DNA of 64,000 nucleotides, taken from Candidatus Latescibacterota bacterium (lineage in GTDB: Bacteria; Latescibacterota; UBA2968; GCA-2709665). Where the stretch lies: positions 1-64,000 of the forward strand of contig JAGWBX010000002.1 in NCBI GenBank assembly GCA_021295655.1. The letters are read 5' to 3'. Under the pieces are notes generated by a model that was given only the letters and a program-made list of their open reading frames with translations, had not been told where the DNA came from and ran no database searches. Below, piece by piece: positions 1-9,817 of this stretch (its first letter is position 1; each line of letters begins with the position of its first letter). The translations under genes were made by a program, and so were the position numbers.

Positions 1-240
1 CTCAAGTTCGGCCAGTTTACGTTCGGCGATCTGCTGTGTCGGGTTACCGAAGCGCCCGTAATCGAGACGGGTTGAACGCCCGGACACGAAATCGTCCACC
101 GCCCCCGTGTTCTCGAATACGTAGGTCGACGTCTGCGCGATCGGAACCGTGAGGGAATGGCCCCAATGCCCTCCGTTTTCCCCCGCGTGGACGGCACGGG
201 TAGAATTGCAGGCGCCATCCGGTGATGGCTTTTTATCCAT
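1..240 (-). CDS. Cys/Met-metabolism PLP enzyme, N-terminal part (cut by window edge)
   Basis: Only the first 80 codons are in the window; the rest lies to the left. The N-terminus carries the STRAVHAG motif, the VPI..TSTYVF strand and the YGRFGNPT motif, which open cystathionine gamma-synthase, O-acyl-homoserine sulfhydrylase and related trans-sulfuration enzymes. These use pyridoxal phosphate in methionine or cysteine metabolism in the cytoplasm. The ATG at 240 has a GGAGG six bases upstream, which fixes the start. Threonine synthase lies just upstream on the same strand, fitting shared homoserine-derived amino-acid metabolism. The exact reaction (gamma-synthase, sulfhydrylase or lyase) cannot be told without the catalytic half. 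Confidence 0.85.
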   Translation of the reverse strand, partial: MDKKPSPDGACNSTRAVHAGENGGHWGHSLTVPIAQTSTYVFENTGAVDDFVSGRSTRLDYGRFGNPTQQIAERKLAELE

Positions 241-422
241 TGCATCCTCCGAAATACACAAAAAAAAACTGAAGCCAAAAAGCCCCAGAGAACCTGAATA
301 CGCGACCAGCCATCGTTTGGGTCATCAGCTTTTTAGCGATTTCTTTATAGTGGCTGCAATATGCCTCAAATCACCACTACACTGGATCTGGAGGTCCAAT
401 TTAAACAAATCCTTCGCCGCTG

Positions 423-1766
423 TCAACCGCCGTTCAAATCGAGCGTCCGAAAGATCTGATCCCGGACCGGGCCGTATTCGGCCGGCAACCCCACCGGCCG
501 ATTCTCATGGTTCGGTTTCACGTTGAATGTCCCGAGTTCCGCCTGGTGGTACCTGATCTTGAAATCGGCGAACTTCAATCCGTGGGCAGTGGAAATCACC
601 ACCACGCGCTCATCTCTCCGGATGACGCCGCGGTCCACCAGCTTGAATAGCGCGGCGAAGGCCACGCCCGTGTGCGGGCACGAGAACAACCCCGTGCGAT
701 CCGCTTTTGCCGCGGCGTCCGCAAGTTCCTGATCGGTGGCCTGCTCCACCACGCCGCCGATGTCCTTTAGCGTCCTGATCGCCTTTTCGGTACTGACCGG
801 ATCTCCTATCTGGATGGCGCTGGCCAGGGTTGCCTGCGCCTTGAGCGGTTCAAATGCGTCGAAATCGTTGAGGAAGCTCCGGTAAAGCGGATTTGCCCCG
901 GCGCTCTGCGCAACCGCGATTCGGGGCACGCGGTCGATCAGGCCCATCTCCCTCAACTCGCTGAAGCCCTTTCCCAGCGCGCTGACGTTGCCCAGATTGC
1001 CCCCGGGAACCACGATCCATTGCGGCAGGTCCCAGTCGAACTGCTGCAGCAACTCGACGCTGACGGTCTTCTGCCCCTCGACACGAAGTGAGTTCATGGA
1101 ATTGGCAAGGTAGATATTCTCGTTGTGGCAAATTTCCTGGACCAGCTTCATACAACCGTCGAAGTCCGTATCCAGACTCAAAACCAGCGCCCCGTTGGCC
1201 ATCGGCTGCACAAGCTGGGCCGTGGAGACCTTGTCCCGCGGCAGAAACACGACCGCCTGTATACCCGCGTGCGCGCAGTAGGCGGCCAGAGCCGCGGAGG
1301 TGTCTCCGGTTGAAGCGCACGCGGCGGCGGGGATGCGTTGTCCTTCGGCGACCATCTGCCGTACCATTGACACCAGCACGGTCATGCCCAGATCCTTGAA
1401 CGAACCGGTGTGGCTGTTGCCGCATTGCTTGACCCACAGGTCCTCCACTCCAATTCCCCGGCCGAGTCGCTCGGCCCGGAACAGATTGCTCCCCCCTTCA
1501 TACATCGAGACCACGTTGTCGTTGTCCACCTCGGGACAGACCATTTCCTTCTTGCCCCATACCGAACTGCCGTACGGCCATTCCGTGCGCATATACCTGC
1601 GATCGAACAGGTGACGCCAGTACTCCGGTGGTCTGGCGCGCAGGGCTTCCGCGTCGTGACACACCTCGAGCAAGCCGCCGCATTTCGGACACGCATAGAT
1701 GATCTGCGTCAGGGGATAACGGCCGCCGCAACCTTTAAAACATCGAAACCAGGCACTGAACGACAT
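423..1766 (-). CDS. thrC: Threonine synthase
   Basis: A protein of 447 residues that converts O-phosphohomoserine to threonine using pyridoxal phosphate. It opens with a zinc-ribbon-like pair of motifs (Cys9, Cys13, Cys26, Cys29) seen in many archaeal-type and some bacterial threonine synthases. The PLP lysine is Lys124 in [11 protein letters not shown], followed by the [10 protein letters not shown] phosphate-binding segment and a glycine-rich PGGNLGN loop. Length and order match the fold-type II family. Start: ATG 1766 was chosen, with a GTG directly before it at 1769 as an alternative. The neighbouring downstream gene is a trans-sulfuration-type PLP enzyme, so both draw on the homoserine branch. 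Confidence 0.93.
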   Translation of the reverse strand: MSFSAWFRCFKGCGGRYPLTQIIYACPKCGGLLEVCHDAEALRARPPEYWRHLFDRRYMRTEWPYGSSVWGKKEMVCPEVDNDNVVSMYEGGSNLFRAERLGRGIGVEDLWVKQCGNSHTGSFKDLGMTVLVSMVRQMVAEGQRIPAAACASTGDTSAALAAYCAHAGIQAVVFLPRDKVSTAQLVQPMANGALVLSLDTDFDGCMKLVQEICHNENIYLANSMNSLRVEGQKTVSVELLQQFDWDLPQWIVVPGGNLGNVSALGKGFSELREMGLIDRVPRIAVAQSAGANPLYRSFLNDFDAFEPLKAQATLASAIQIGDPVSTEKAIRTLKDIGGVVEQATDQELADAAAKADRTGLFSCPHTGVAFAALFKLVDRGVIRRDERVVVISTAHGLKFADFKIRYHQAELGTFNVKPNHENRPVGLPAEYGPVRDQIFRTLDLNGG

Positions 1767-1882
1767 CACTCAGACCCCCTGATTGCATGAAGTGCCGACA
1801 CGCATCGGGAAACCGGTCGTCTCTGTTCGTGACAACGGGAATCCTGTGCGCCGCCCGCGTATGTATACCCATCTTCCACGAT

Positions 1883-2707
1883 TCAGATTCTTTCCAACGC
1901 CATGCCGGGCAGCCACCCGCCAATGCCGTTTGGCAACCTTACCAGATACCAGCGGTCTTCGACCCGTTCAATCGTTACCTTCGTACCTTCATGGACCGTA
2001 AATACGAGCAGATAGTCGTCCCCCGGTCCGCTGCGCCCCGTGACCTCGTCCGCAATGACGATTGCTTCCGAAACGGATGTGTCGCTGTAGATCCGGTAAG
2101 TCAGCAGCGCGCCCGACCCGCACAACCCCAGGCCCGCCATCACCAGCAACCCGGTCCACAACAAACCGCGGGAAGGCGCCAGAAGCCGGTACACGGCGGC
2201 GGCCGCCGCCAGAAACAGACAGACACTGCCGATTACGGCAAGCACGTCAGCGCTCAGCAGCCGGTAGCCGGTCGACAGCATGCGGGTTACAAGATTGACG
2301 TCTTCATCCGGATTCCTGTCTTCCTTCATTGCGTTCACAAACCGAAGATTCGCCAGAACGTCTTCATCATTCGGCACCAACCTGAGCGCCCGCTCATAGG
2401 CGAGAATGGCCCGACCCGATTCTCCTGCTTTGAAGTAGGCATTGCCAAGGTTAAAAAAAACGTAACCGTTTCGTACGCCCCGGGACACGACTTCCTCGTA
2501 AAGGCCCGCCGCCTTTCTGAATTCGCCCTGCCTGTAAAGGGCGTTCGCTTCGTTGTAAATGCTCGCGCCCGTCCCGGTCCCGGCCCCACCGGCGAACAGC
2601 AGAAATGCGAGTACCGTCAGCAAGACCGGACCCGCCGGAGGCATGGCGCCATCCAGCGCCCGGTATACCCGCGGAAGGCGGCCGGCCGGTGTGCGCCATT
2701 GCGTCAT
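1883..2707 (-). CDS. batE: BatE-like TPR and SH3 domain membrane protein
   Basis: Last gene of the Bat (Bacteroides aerotolerance-type) operon; 274 residues. After a hydrophobic N-terminus comes a TPR segment (about residues 47-115, with the GNAYFKAGESGRAILAYERA repeat core). Two membrane segments follow around 140-195, and a bacterial SH3-like domain ends in a GGWLP motif. This is the known BatE layout. Its ATG overlaps the stop of batD by four bases (ATGA), indicating translational coupling. Bat proteins are thought to form an envelope complex with VWA proteins and MoxR; the molecular role of BatE is not established. Confidence 0.85.
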   Translation of the reverse strand: MTQWRTPAGRLPRVYRALDGAMPPAGPVLLTVLAFLLFAGGAGTGTGASIYNEANALYRQGEFRKAAGLYEEVVSRGVRNGYVFFNLGNAYFKAGESGRAILAYERALRLVPNDEDVLANLRFVNAMKEDRNPDEDVNLVTRMLSTGYRLLSADVLAVIGSVCLFLAAAAAVYRLLAPSRGLLWTGLLVMAGLGLCGSGALLTYRIYSDTSVSEAIVIADEVTGRSGPGDDYLLVFTVHEGTKVTIERVEDRWYLVRLPNGIGGWLPGMALERI

Positions 2708-4527
2708 ATCCTGGCTCCCAACGCGTCGATCAGTGCCGCCGCGGCGTTGAAGATTTCCTCCCGCTCCTTCTCCGGTATCCGGACCGAGGCAAATCGTGCG
2801 TAGTCGCAGCGCAGAAAGACATCCTGCACTTGTGAGACGATTGGATCGGGCACATCCTTCTCTCGAAGCGCCTGCGCGGCTGACTCGCGGGTAATGCCGG
2901 CGACAGGCAGATTCAACCGATTGGCGAGAAACTGTCCGAGCGCCCTGTCAATTTCAACGTAGAACGCCACGCCGTCTTTTTCGTGGAGCTGTTTTCGGGC
3001 TTGCGTCAGGCGCTTCCTGGCCTCCGGACCCGAACGCCGTCTTCGGGCATAAGCCACGTCCGCCATGAGCCGGTCCCGGTGGCGCTTGTACGCAAGCATA
3101 CCGAAAAAACCGAGAACGGGCACCAACTGAATGGTCCAGAACCAGGTGCTTCTGACGTACGGCCTGCCGTGATCTTCCAGGTACCCGAGATCCGGCTTCA
3201 GATGACGAATATCCTTGCCGAGCATCTCGATCTCTTTCCGGTTCATCACCGCCCCGGAAGCTGCCTGCCGCATGCCCGGCGCCACGTTTACCGAAACAAC
3301 CGGCGAACGCGCTGTGCGGTAACGCTGTTCCTCGGGGTCGAAATAAGCCAGCAGAAACGGACCTATCCTTCCGCTTCCGGCCCGGTTGGGAATCGCGACG
3401 TATTCGAATGTCTTTTCGCCGCCGATTCGGCCATCCGAGTCTCCCGAGTTCACGGTTGAGTTCGGGTCGTAGAACTTGAACGCGTCCCCTTCCGGTCGAA
3501 CGGGTTCGCCCACCGCATTCAGATTACCCGTCCCGCGCACCTGTACCTTTACCGCAATCGGGTCTCCCGTCCGGACGTCAACGGGCGACGCATCGACCGA
3601 GACGTCGAACCGGCCCACCGCGCCGCTGAACCCGGGGGGGGCGCCCGCGGGCAGAGGGGAAACTTCGATCTTCACGTCTTCCGATCGCGCGCGCACTTCC
3701 CGGCTGGCGCCGAATCCGAAAAAATCATCCATGTCGAACAGGTTCCTGCGACGCGCGCGTTCCTGGACCTGGCAGACAACCTCAAGAACGTCCAGCGACT
3801 GTACTCCGGACGCGGTTGGAAACAACGCCATCGTCTTCAACCGCATAACATTGAACTCGCGGCCGTTATAGACCTCGCGGTCAAACCTGGCGCGCTGCGC
3901 GTCGAACAGGGTTTCAGACCAGAAACCGGTATAGGCGGGCAGTCGGCCGTAACTGATATTGCGGAGTGTCCGGCGCGTGTACAGCTTGTACGTAACGGTT
4001 ACCTGTTCCCCCACGTATACCTTTCTCTTATCCACCGTGGTTGCAATGAACAGGTCCGCCTTCAGATCATCCACGTCCGGAACGCCGGAGTCCGGTCCCG
4101 GCGCGGGCACCGGGCGTGTGCGCGGCCGCCCGCTACGCTTCGTGACATTCACCCGTACTTTCGTTGATTCGTGCCGCCTTCCCTCATGCAGCACGTGCGC
4201 CGGACCGATCACGAAACTGCCCTCGCGCCTCGCCTTCAGGGTATACACGTACGAGTTGTTTCGCGTGGTTACGACCCGGCCGTTCGTAATGTTGATTTCC
4301 TGGGACGTATAGGACGAGCGCCCGATAACGTCGAACGCCTCCGGGACCGGCAGTTCCGGCTCAGGAACGTCTCCGCCGGCCGTTAGCGTTACCGTCAACG
4401 TGACCTGTTCGCCCACCTCCACGCGCGACCGGTCGACGGACACCCGGAGACGAGGCGATTCGGCCAGCGCAACGCCGCACGCAACCAATAGCACGAATAC
4501 AGAAACACAGACGAGTGCGCGTGACAT
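2704..4527 (-). CDS. batD: BatD-like oxygen-tolerance protein
   Basis: A 607-residue exported protein. It has a signal peptide (about residues 1-23), then repeated immunoglobulin-like segments starting with the VSVDRSRVEVGEQVTLTV pattern. A second such segment, VDKRKVYVGEQVTVTYKLYT, follows at about 165-185. A single membrane helix lies around residues 465-485, and a cytoplasmic helical tail is rich in Arg and Lys. This is the BatD family organisation. ATG 4527 was preferred over GTG 4536 because the GTG overlaps the batC stop codon. It overlaps batE by four bases. Confidence 0.88.
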   Translation of the reverse strand: MSRALVCVSVFVLLVACGVALAESPRLRVSVDRSRVEVGEQVTLTVTLTAGGDVPEPELPVPEAFDVIGRSSYTSQEINITNGRVVTTRNNSYVYTLKARREGSFVIGPAHVLHEGRRHESTKVRVNVTKRSGRPRTRPVPAPGPDSGVPDVDDLKADLFIATTVDKRKVYVGEQVTVTYKLYTRRTLRNISYGRLPAYTGFWSETLFDAQRARFDREVYNGREFNVMRLKTMALFPTASGVQSLDVLEVVCQVQERARRRNLFDMDDFFGFGASREVRARSEDVKIEVSPLPAGAPPGFSGAVGRFDVSVDASPVDVRTGDPIAVKVQVRGTGNLNAVGEPVRPEGDAFKFYDPNSTVNSGDSDGRIGGEKTFEYVAIPNRAGSGRIGPFLLAYFDPEEQRYRTARSPVVSVNVAPGMRQAASGAVMNRKEIEMLGKDIRHLKPDLGYLEDHGRPYVRSTWFWTIQLVPVLGFFGMLAYKRHRDRLMADVAYARRRRSGPEARKRLTQARKQLHEKDGVAFYVEIDRALGQFLANRLNLPVAGITRESAAQALREKDVPDPIVSQVQDVFLRCDYARFASVRIPEKEREEIFNAAAALIDALGARI

Positions 4528-4529
4528 CC

Positions 4530-5348
4530 CTACCACTCGTTACCCTTGTATCGTTTGCCGTAAATTCGCAAACGGCGGTACTTCTGGGACTTCGTTTCCC
4601 TGTCTTTCATCGCATCCAGCAGGCGTTCAGCCTCTTCTCGACTCAATTGCTCCGACGGTGACTCCGATTGCGGCGACGGTTGATTCTGCCGCTTCCCGTC
4701 GGGGTCCTCCGGCTGCCGGCGCTGTTCCTGCTCCGGACCGTCCTGCCGTTCCTGATTCCGGTCACGATTGTCGTCGGCGTCCGTATCGGGCTGTTCCTCG
4801 GGTTGTTCACGGTTCCCTTCGTCGTTCGGTTCCTCTTCGTCCGGCTCATTGCTGTTTTCATTCCGGTTCTGATCGTCCTCCCGGTTTTCCCCCTGCTCCC
4901 GTTCACGCTCCTGATTCTTCTCCTGCTCCCGCATTTTTTCCAGAACCCACTCCAGATTCACCTTTGCGTCCAGATCGTCCGGACGTAACGACAGCGAGCG
5001 TTTGTACGCTTCGGCCGCCTGCTGCAGGTTCTGCTGGCGGACGTGGACATTGCCCAGATTGTAATACGCCCTCGCGAGAAACGAGGGGTCCTGGCTCTTC
5101 AACGCCTGCCCGAACTCCTGCAGGGCATCCTGAAAAGCGTTCTTCTTGAAATAGGCATCGCCCGCATTGAACCTGAGTTCCGGCGCCTCCGGATTCTCCA
5201 CCTGAGCCTCACGATAGTACTCAAGCGCTTCCTCGAACCTGCCTTCGTTAAACATGCGGTTGCCCCGCCTGTTCTTGTCCGCCGCCGGATCCAGAAACGT
5301 GAAGCCGAGAAGCGGCACGCAGACGAGGCCAATCAGATATCGATACAC
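4530..5348 (-). CDS. batC: BatC-like TPR protein with charged tail
   Basis: About 272 residues from GTG 5348, which is preceded by GGAG at a normal distance; the longer frame to 5396 would overlap batB. A signal-anchor segment (YRYLIGLVCVPLLGF) is followed by about three TPR repeats. A striking low-complexity tail of about 90 residues, made mainly of Glu, Asp, Gln, Asn and Arg, comes next, then a short basic end. BatC proteins in other lineages have the same TPR core and polar tail. The TPRs probably bind partner Bat proteins in the periplasm. Confidence 0.82.
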   Translation of the reverse strand: MYRYLIGLVCVPLLGFTFLDPAADKNRRGNRMFNEGRFEEALEYYREAQVENPEAPELRFNAGDAYFKKNAFQDALQEFGQALKSQDPSFLARAYYNLGNVHVRQQNLQQAAEAYKRSLSLRPDDLDAKVNLEWVLEKMREQEKNQEREREQGENREDDQNRNENSNEPDEEEPNDEGNREQPEEQPDTDADDNRDRNQERQDGPEQEQRRQPEDPDGKRQNQPSPQSESPSEQLSREEAERLLDAMKDRETKSQKYRRLRIYGKRYKGNEW

Positions 5349-5379
5349 GAAGCACACTCCTGGTGATTCCGCGTCAAAG

Positions 5380-6402
5380 TTACTGAAACCGCCCACGCCA
5401 TCGCGTTCGCACCCTCCTCCGGTCTGACAACATCGCCTCGCCGGCGAAGCAGGCCAGGGCGACGGCCAGCGGCCACTGGAACCGGTGTTTGTACTGCGTG
5501 TATTTCCGCGATCCCAGTTCCTTCTTTTCCATCTGCGATATTTCGTCGTATACCCTGTCCATGCCCACGCCTCCCGCGTGCGACCTGAAATAGACCCCGT
5601 CGGTTACGCCGGCGACCTGTTGCAGACTTGCCTCGTCCAGGCGCGATTTCACGTAATTCCCCCGACCGTCCTTCAGGAAACCCGTCCGTCCGTTCTGTTT
5701 CACCGGGATCAACTCTCCTCCGGGCGTCCCCACCCCCACCGCGAATATCCGCACCCCGGCTTCCGCGGCTTCTTTCGCGGCCTCTATAGGATCGCCCGCA
5801 TGGTCTTCACCATCCGTGATCAGCACCATGACCTTGTACTTGCGTTCCTCGCTGCCGAATGCCCGGGTCGACGCGCGAATGGCCTCGGCGATGGCCGTGC
5901 CCTTCACGGGAATGATATCCGTGTCGATCGAATCCAGAAACAGCTTGGCGGCGCCGTAGTCCAGGGTGAGCGGGCAAAGCGTAAAGCTGCGACCCGCAAA
6001 CGCGACCAGGCCGATCCTGTCGCCTTCCAACCGGTCGATAAAGGACTCGATCTCGAAGCGGGCGCGCGTCAGTCGATTGGGCCGGATGTCTTCCGCCAGC
6101 ATACTCAACGACGCATCCAGCGCGACAATTACGTCTACGCCTTTCCGGTGCAGCAGTTCAAGCCGCATTCCGTACCTTGGCTGCGCCAGCGCCAGGACCA
6201 GGAAGACGAGCCCGCCAACCGTCAGCGCCGCCTTCACCCACTGCCGCTTCCAGCTCGTGGCCGCCGTCAGCTTCCGCATCAGCTCCGGACTTCCGAAACG
6301 GTCGAGGGCCCGGCGTCTTTTTCGAAAGGCGATCGCGAAGAACAGAATGGCCGCCGGCACGGCCAACAGGAACCAGAAGGCCTGAACGTCGCCGAAACGC
6401 AT
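5380..6402 (-). CDS. batB: BatB-like VWA domain membrane protein
   Basis: A 340-residue protein with two N-terminal membrane helices (about 8-25 and 57-75), the ALAQPRYG motif after the second helix, and a von Willebrand A domain. The MIDAS metal site starts at Asp96 (DASLS), with TxxxG-type residues further on and an LITDGEDH strand. A C-terminal helix anchors it again. These features match BatB. GGAGG lies nine bases before ATG 6402. It is translated between batA and batC, and the paired VWA proteins are expected to act together in the envelope with the MoxR ATPase. Confidence 0.9.
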   Translation of the reverse strand: MRFGDVQAFWFLLAVPAAILFFAIAFRKRRRALDRFGSPELMRKLTAATSWKRQWVKAALTVGGLVFLVLALAQPRYGMRLELLHRKGVDVIVALDASLSMLAEDIRPNRLTRARFEIESFIDRLEGDRIGLVAFAGRSFTLCPLTLDYGAAKLFLDSIDTDIIPVKGTAIAEAIRASTRAFGSEERKYKVMVLITDGEDHAGDPIEAAKEAAEAGVRIFAVGVGTPGGELIPVKQNGRTGFLKDGRGNYVKSRLDEASLQQVAGVTDGVYFRSHAGGVGMDRVYDEISQMEKKELGSRKYTQYKHRFQWPLAVALACFAGEAMLSDRRRVRTRWRGRFQ

Positions 6403-6403
6403 C

Positions 6404-7390
6404 CTATGGAATCCTCCGGAACCTCGTGTTCGCCAGCATCAGTTCGACGCCCAGCAGGGCAAGGCCCGGCCAGAGGAAAAACGTGAACAACTCGGAGTAG
6501 TCCACGTAGTCGCGTGTTTTTATCTCCGTCTTTTCCATCTCGCCGATTGCACGGTAGATCTCCTCGAGTTTCTTCTCGCTGGTCGCGCGGAAGTATCGGC
6601 CACCCGTGATTTCGGCCACTTCCTTCAGCGTCTCTTCGTCGATTTCAACGCGAACCCGCTGCTGGAGCAGTCCCTGGCCCGTCACGATCACGCCGCTGCT
6701 TCCCGCCCCGATCGTATAGATCCGTATGCCCACGGCCTGTGCGGCCCGCGCGGCCGTAACGGGGTCCACCTCTCCCCTGTTGTTCACACCGTCAGTCAAC
6801 AGGATGACCACACGGCTGCTCGCCTCCGACCGGCGCAGGCGGTTCACCGCCGTGACGATGCCGGTTCCGATGGCAGTGCCGTCCCAGGAATCGTCTGCGA
6901 GCCGGACTTCCTTCAAGAAGCTGAGGAATATTCCGTAGTCCAGGGTGAGCGGACACTGCGTATAGCTCTCACCTGCAAAGACAACGAGTCCGATCCGGTC
7001 ATTGACCCGCCCGCGCACGAACTGGCTCACGACCTCCTTGCTGACCTGCAGCCGGGACTTGCGCTGCTGGTCAAGATCCTTGTAGGCCATGCTGCCGGAC
7101 ACGTCAAGGGCCAGTACGATATCTATTCCCCGGGTCAGGATTTCTCTCCCTTCCCGTCCCGACCGCGGACGCGCCAGCGCGATGATCAGGAGGACCAATG
7201 CCAGACAGCGCAGTGCAATCAGGCAGTGTCGCAGCTTGAGTACGGCCGACGGCGGTATCCGACCGATTATACCCAGGTCCGGAAACCGAATGCTGCCCTG
7301 CTTCTGACGCTGCCTGCGTACGTATCGATAGATCAGAAGCGGCACCAGAACCAGGGCGAAGAGCCATTCCGGGTCCTTGAATTCCATCAT
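6404..7390 (-). CDS. batA: BatA-like VWA domain membrane protein
   Basis: A 328-residue paralogue of the downstream batB product. Two N-terminal helices, the IALARPRSG motif, a MIDAS site at Asp96 (DVSGSM), a GTAIGTGI segment and the VILLTDGVNN strand define the VWA domain; a C-terminal helix ends the protein. The tandem ATGATG start overlaps the stop of the upstream gene. The perfect DxSxS motif suggests a working metal site, whereas batB has a slightly changed DASLS. The role in aerotolerance is inferred from family members, not from the sequence. Confidence 0.9.
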   Translation of the reverse strand: MMEFKDPEWLFALVLVPLLIYRYVRRQRQKQGSIRFPDLGIIGRIPPSAVLKLRHCLIALRCLALVLLIIALARPRSGREGREILTRGIDIVLALDVSGSMAYKDLDQQRKSRLQVSKEVVSQFVRGRVNDRIGLVVFAGESYTQCPLTLDYGIFLSFLKEVRLADDSWDGTAIGTGIVTAVNRLRRSEASSRVVILLTDGVNNRGEVDPVTAARAAQAVGIRIYTIGAGSSGVIVTGQGLLQQRVRVEIDEETLKEVAEITGGRYFRATSEKKLEEIYRAIGEMEKTEIKTRDYVDYSELFTFFLWPGLALLGVELMLANTRFRRIP

Positions 7391-8361
7391 ACCGTCGCTT
7401 CCGCCGGCGCCGCGTTCACTGTCTCGTTGTTACCTGGCCGATGCTGCGCGTCCAGCCGCCGCATAAGATCCAGAACCCCGTCCGCGGCCTTCGCTGCAAC
7501 GTCATCCTGCGGTTGGAGCTTCGCGAACTTCACCAGGTCCGCCTCGGACAACAGCCCCTCCAGCGCCGATAACTCCGCTTTCCGGACCGGTACCCGTTCG
7601 AGGTCGCGCACCAGTTCGTACGTGGTACGCTCCATTGCGTCTACTCGGACGCGATCCTCCAGGTACCTGCGCATGACCTCCGAAAGCAGGCTGTAATAGC
7701 GTTTGTACTCGCCCTTTGCCAGGAGTTGCATCCGCAAAATCTTCCTGACTTCGTCGGGCCAGTGTATCGGCGGCGCAGGCAGCTCGACGGCCGGCTTCCG
7801 CCTTCGCCGGCGCCAGAACCAGATTGCCGCGGCCACGAGGCCGGCTAGAGCGGCAACGGCGAACCAGAACCACTCCGGTATTCTGGCCTCGATGTCTACC
7901 GGCGGTTTCACGTCCCGGATATCCGACGTTCCCGCGGGCATGACGCTGCGTACAACAACCGGTATCGGCTCGGAAGTAATCAACCCGGAGTCGCCACCGG
8001 CCGTGCGCACCTGAAGCACCAGCGAGGGCACTTCGATCACCCCCAGACGGTACACGGCGAGTTCGAATGCCAGCGTCTCCTCCACGCCTTTACCGGGCAC
8101 CTCCCGAACGGTTGGCGGCACCTGGCGACGCACCTCGAACGGCGCGAGGAAATCCTCGCTCTGAACGAGCGCGACAGCATCCCCCGGTTCACGCCTGATC
8201 CGCAGATTCAGGAGAACGGGATCTCCCAACGTAAGGGTATCCCGGTTTACCGTTGCATTGAACAGAACTTCGGCGTCCGTGTCAGAGAGTGGCGCCACCA
8301 GACCACAGGCGCCCAGCCACACCGATATCAGGACGCGGGCCATATTTTCGGGACGTGACAC
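7387..8361 (-). CDS. BatD-like/DUF4381-like membrane protein of the Bat operon
   Basis: A 324-residue protein with a signal peptide (about 1-30), a beta-rich exported domain resembling one BatD repeat (VNRDTLTLGDPVLLNLRI), one membrane helix (about 172-192) and a basic cytoplasmic tail with the KYYSLLSEVMRRYLEDR-type helix found in DUF4381 proteins. Such proteins sit between DUF58 and batA in other Bat operons. GTG 8361 was chosen because a GGAGG lies upstream; ATG 8343 lacks one. Its start overlaps the end of the DUF4340 gene and its end overlaps batA, so it is part of one coupled operon. Confidence 0.75.
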   Translation of the reverse strand: MSRPENMARVLISVWLGACGLVAPLSDTDAEVLFNATVNRDTLTLGDPVLLNLRIRREPGDAVALVQSEDFLAPFEVRRQVPPTVREVPGKGVEETLAFELAVYRLGVIEVPSLVLQVRTAGGDSGLITSEPIPVVVRSVMPAGTSDIRDVKPPVDIEARIPEWFWFAVAALAGLVAAAIWFWRRRRRKPAVELPAPPIHWPDEVRKILRMQLLAKGEYKRYYSLLSEVMRRYLEDRVRVDAMERTTYELVRDLERVPVRKAELSALEGLLSEADLVKFAKLQPQDDVAAKAADGVLDLMRRLDAQHRPGNNETVNAAPAEATV

Positions 8362-9779
8362 CAGTCTGTCACCCTCCGAACACCAAACCCCAACCGCACG
8401 GTATCGGGTTGGACCACGTCCGGCTTCACGGGCACGAGTTCGAGCTTCAGTTTCGTCAGAACCTTGTGATCGATTCGGGCGACCTGGGGACGGTGCCGGC
8501 CCCGCGCGTACACTTTGCCGCCCCTTTCGCCGATAATCAGTTTCTGCACAACCGCGCCGCGTCGCCAGGCTGTGACCTCCAATGCCGGACGATCGAATCC
8601 GAATTCCTCCGGCGCCTTCAGCGCTTCCGCCACGAATTCCTCGGCTTCGAGAAGTTCTATGGTGCGAATGAAATGTCGTATACGATGTTCCAGGACGATG
8701 TGCAGCTTTGGTTGCAGCACCTCCCAGGTGTCGCCGGCCTTATCCCTGATACACTCCACGACGCGATTCCGATACGCCAGTTTCAATCGGTCGACTCCCG
8801 CGGCGTCGAACGCAAAGATTCGCTTGAACCTCAGGTCCGAGGACGTTTTCCTGACATCCGCGACGAAGGTCGAATCGACCAGAAAAACCACCGGACTGGC
8901 CGAAAATGCCGCAAAAAACGGCGGAAACCGGCTCCCTTCCTTCCTGCGTCCAATCGTTATGATCTTTTGCCGATCCCGGTCTCCGTCGAATATCGATACC
9001 GTCAGCGTTGGATTTTCCAGGCCGTATTGTACCCGCTCCCGGGATGCCTCCGCAACCACACGCCTGAATTCGGCGGTTCGCAGCCTGTTGATCAGTTTTC
9101 GGACCGCGTCGTCGTCGGTGCGGTCCTTGACCGGAATCGTCAGGCGCCATTCATCCGAGAGCTTCTCCACGACGACCCGGGCATCGCCATTGGCAATTTC
9201 GACTTTCCGGACGGTTTCCGGATTGAAGTCCGCAATCCGCTTGTCACGCAGTTGAAACAGCCCTTTCTCCACTCTCAACCTGAACGGGGCGCCAACCGTG
9301 AGTATTCCCGGATGACCGGACCACCTGATATAACTGTAACGTCCGGTTGGGCTTCGGTCGCCCCAGAAGAGCGAATCCACGCGATCCGCCTGTTTTATCG
9401 CCAATGCCAGATTCGGCCTGTGTAGGCCGAACTCCGAGAGACTGACCCGGCCCCGCGCGATACGGACGCTGTCCGCCACCACACGCTCCAGGTCCATTTG
9501 CCGCAGCGTCCGGATCAATCCGACGATTTCGCCGTGGTCGCCGCCGGTGGCGACAGGTTGCAGAATTCGCCACGTGGCTCCCGATTTCCGGATGACGATG
9601 GATGTGTCGCCCCGCTGAACCGTCAGCCCGCTGACCGCGTCTTCATCCAGACGCAGCAGGCGCCCCGCCTCGACGCGGGCCCTGTAACGCTCGTCGGCGC
9701 CCCGGATTTCGTAAAAGTAGACAAATCCGACCAGCGCTGCCAGAAGCAGCACAAGCCCACCTGTCGTCTTTAGATTCAT
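8328..9779 (-). CDS. DUF4340 domain protein
   Basis: About 483 residues from ATG 9779. A single N-terminal membrane helix (TTGGLVLLLAALVGFVYFYE) is followed by repeated beta-rich units. Each includes a VDSLFWGD/GERG-type strand and a tryptophan-containing (W.I..P) motif, typical of DUF4340. Proteins of this family are nearly always encoded beside GldG-type ABC exporters and are predicted to face the periplasm. Here it directly follows the GldG-like gene. The function of the family is unknown. The frame stays open to 9986, but the extra 69 residues have no helix or conserved pattern and were excluded. Confidence 0.82.
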   Translation of the reverse strand: MNLKTTGGLVLLLAALVGFVYFYEIRGADERYRARVEAGRLLRLDEDAVSGLTVQRGDTSIVIRKSGATWRILQPVATGGDHGEIVGLIRTLRQMDLERVVADSVRIARGRVSLSEFGLHRPNLALAIKQADRVDSLFWGDRSPTGRYSYIRWSGHPGILTVGAPFRLRVEKGLFQLRDKRIADFNPETVRKVEIANGDARVVVEKLSDEWRLTIPVKDRTDDDAVRKLINRLRTAEFRRVVAEASRERVQYGLENPTLTVSIFDGDRDRQKIITIGRRKEGSRFPPFFAAFSASPVVFLVDSTFVADVRKTSSDLRFKRIFAFDAAGVDRLKLAYRNRVVECIRDKAGDTWEVLQPKLHIVLEHRIRHFIRTIELLEAEEFVAEALKAPEEFGFDRPALEVTAWRRGAVVQKLIIGERGGKVYARGRHRPQVARIDHKVLTKLKLELVPVKPDVVQPDTVRLGFGVRRVTDWCHVPKIWPAS

Positions 9780-9817
9780 GCAAAGATCCTGCCGGATTTC
9801 CCCGTCGCGTCCTGACG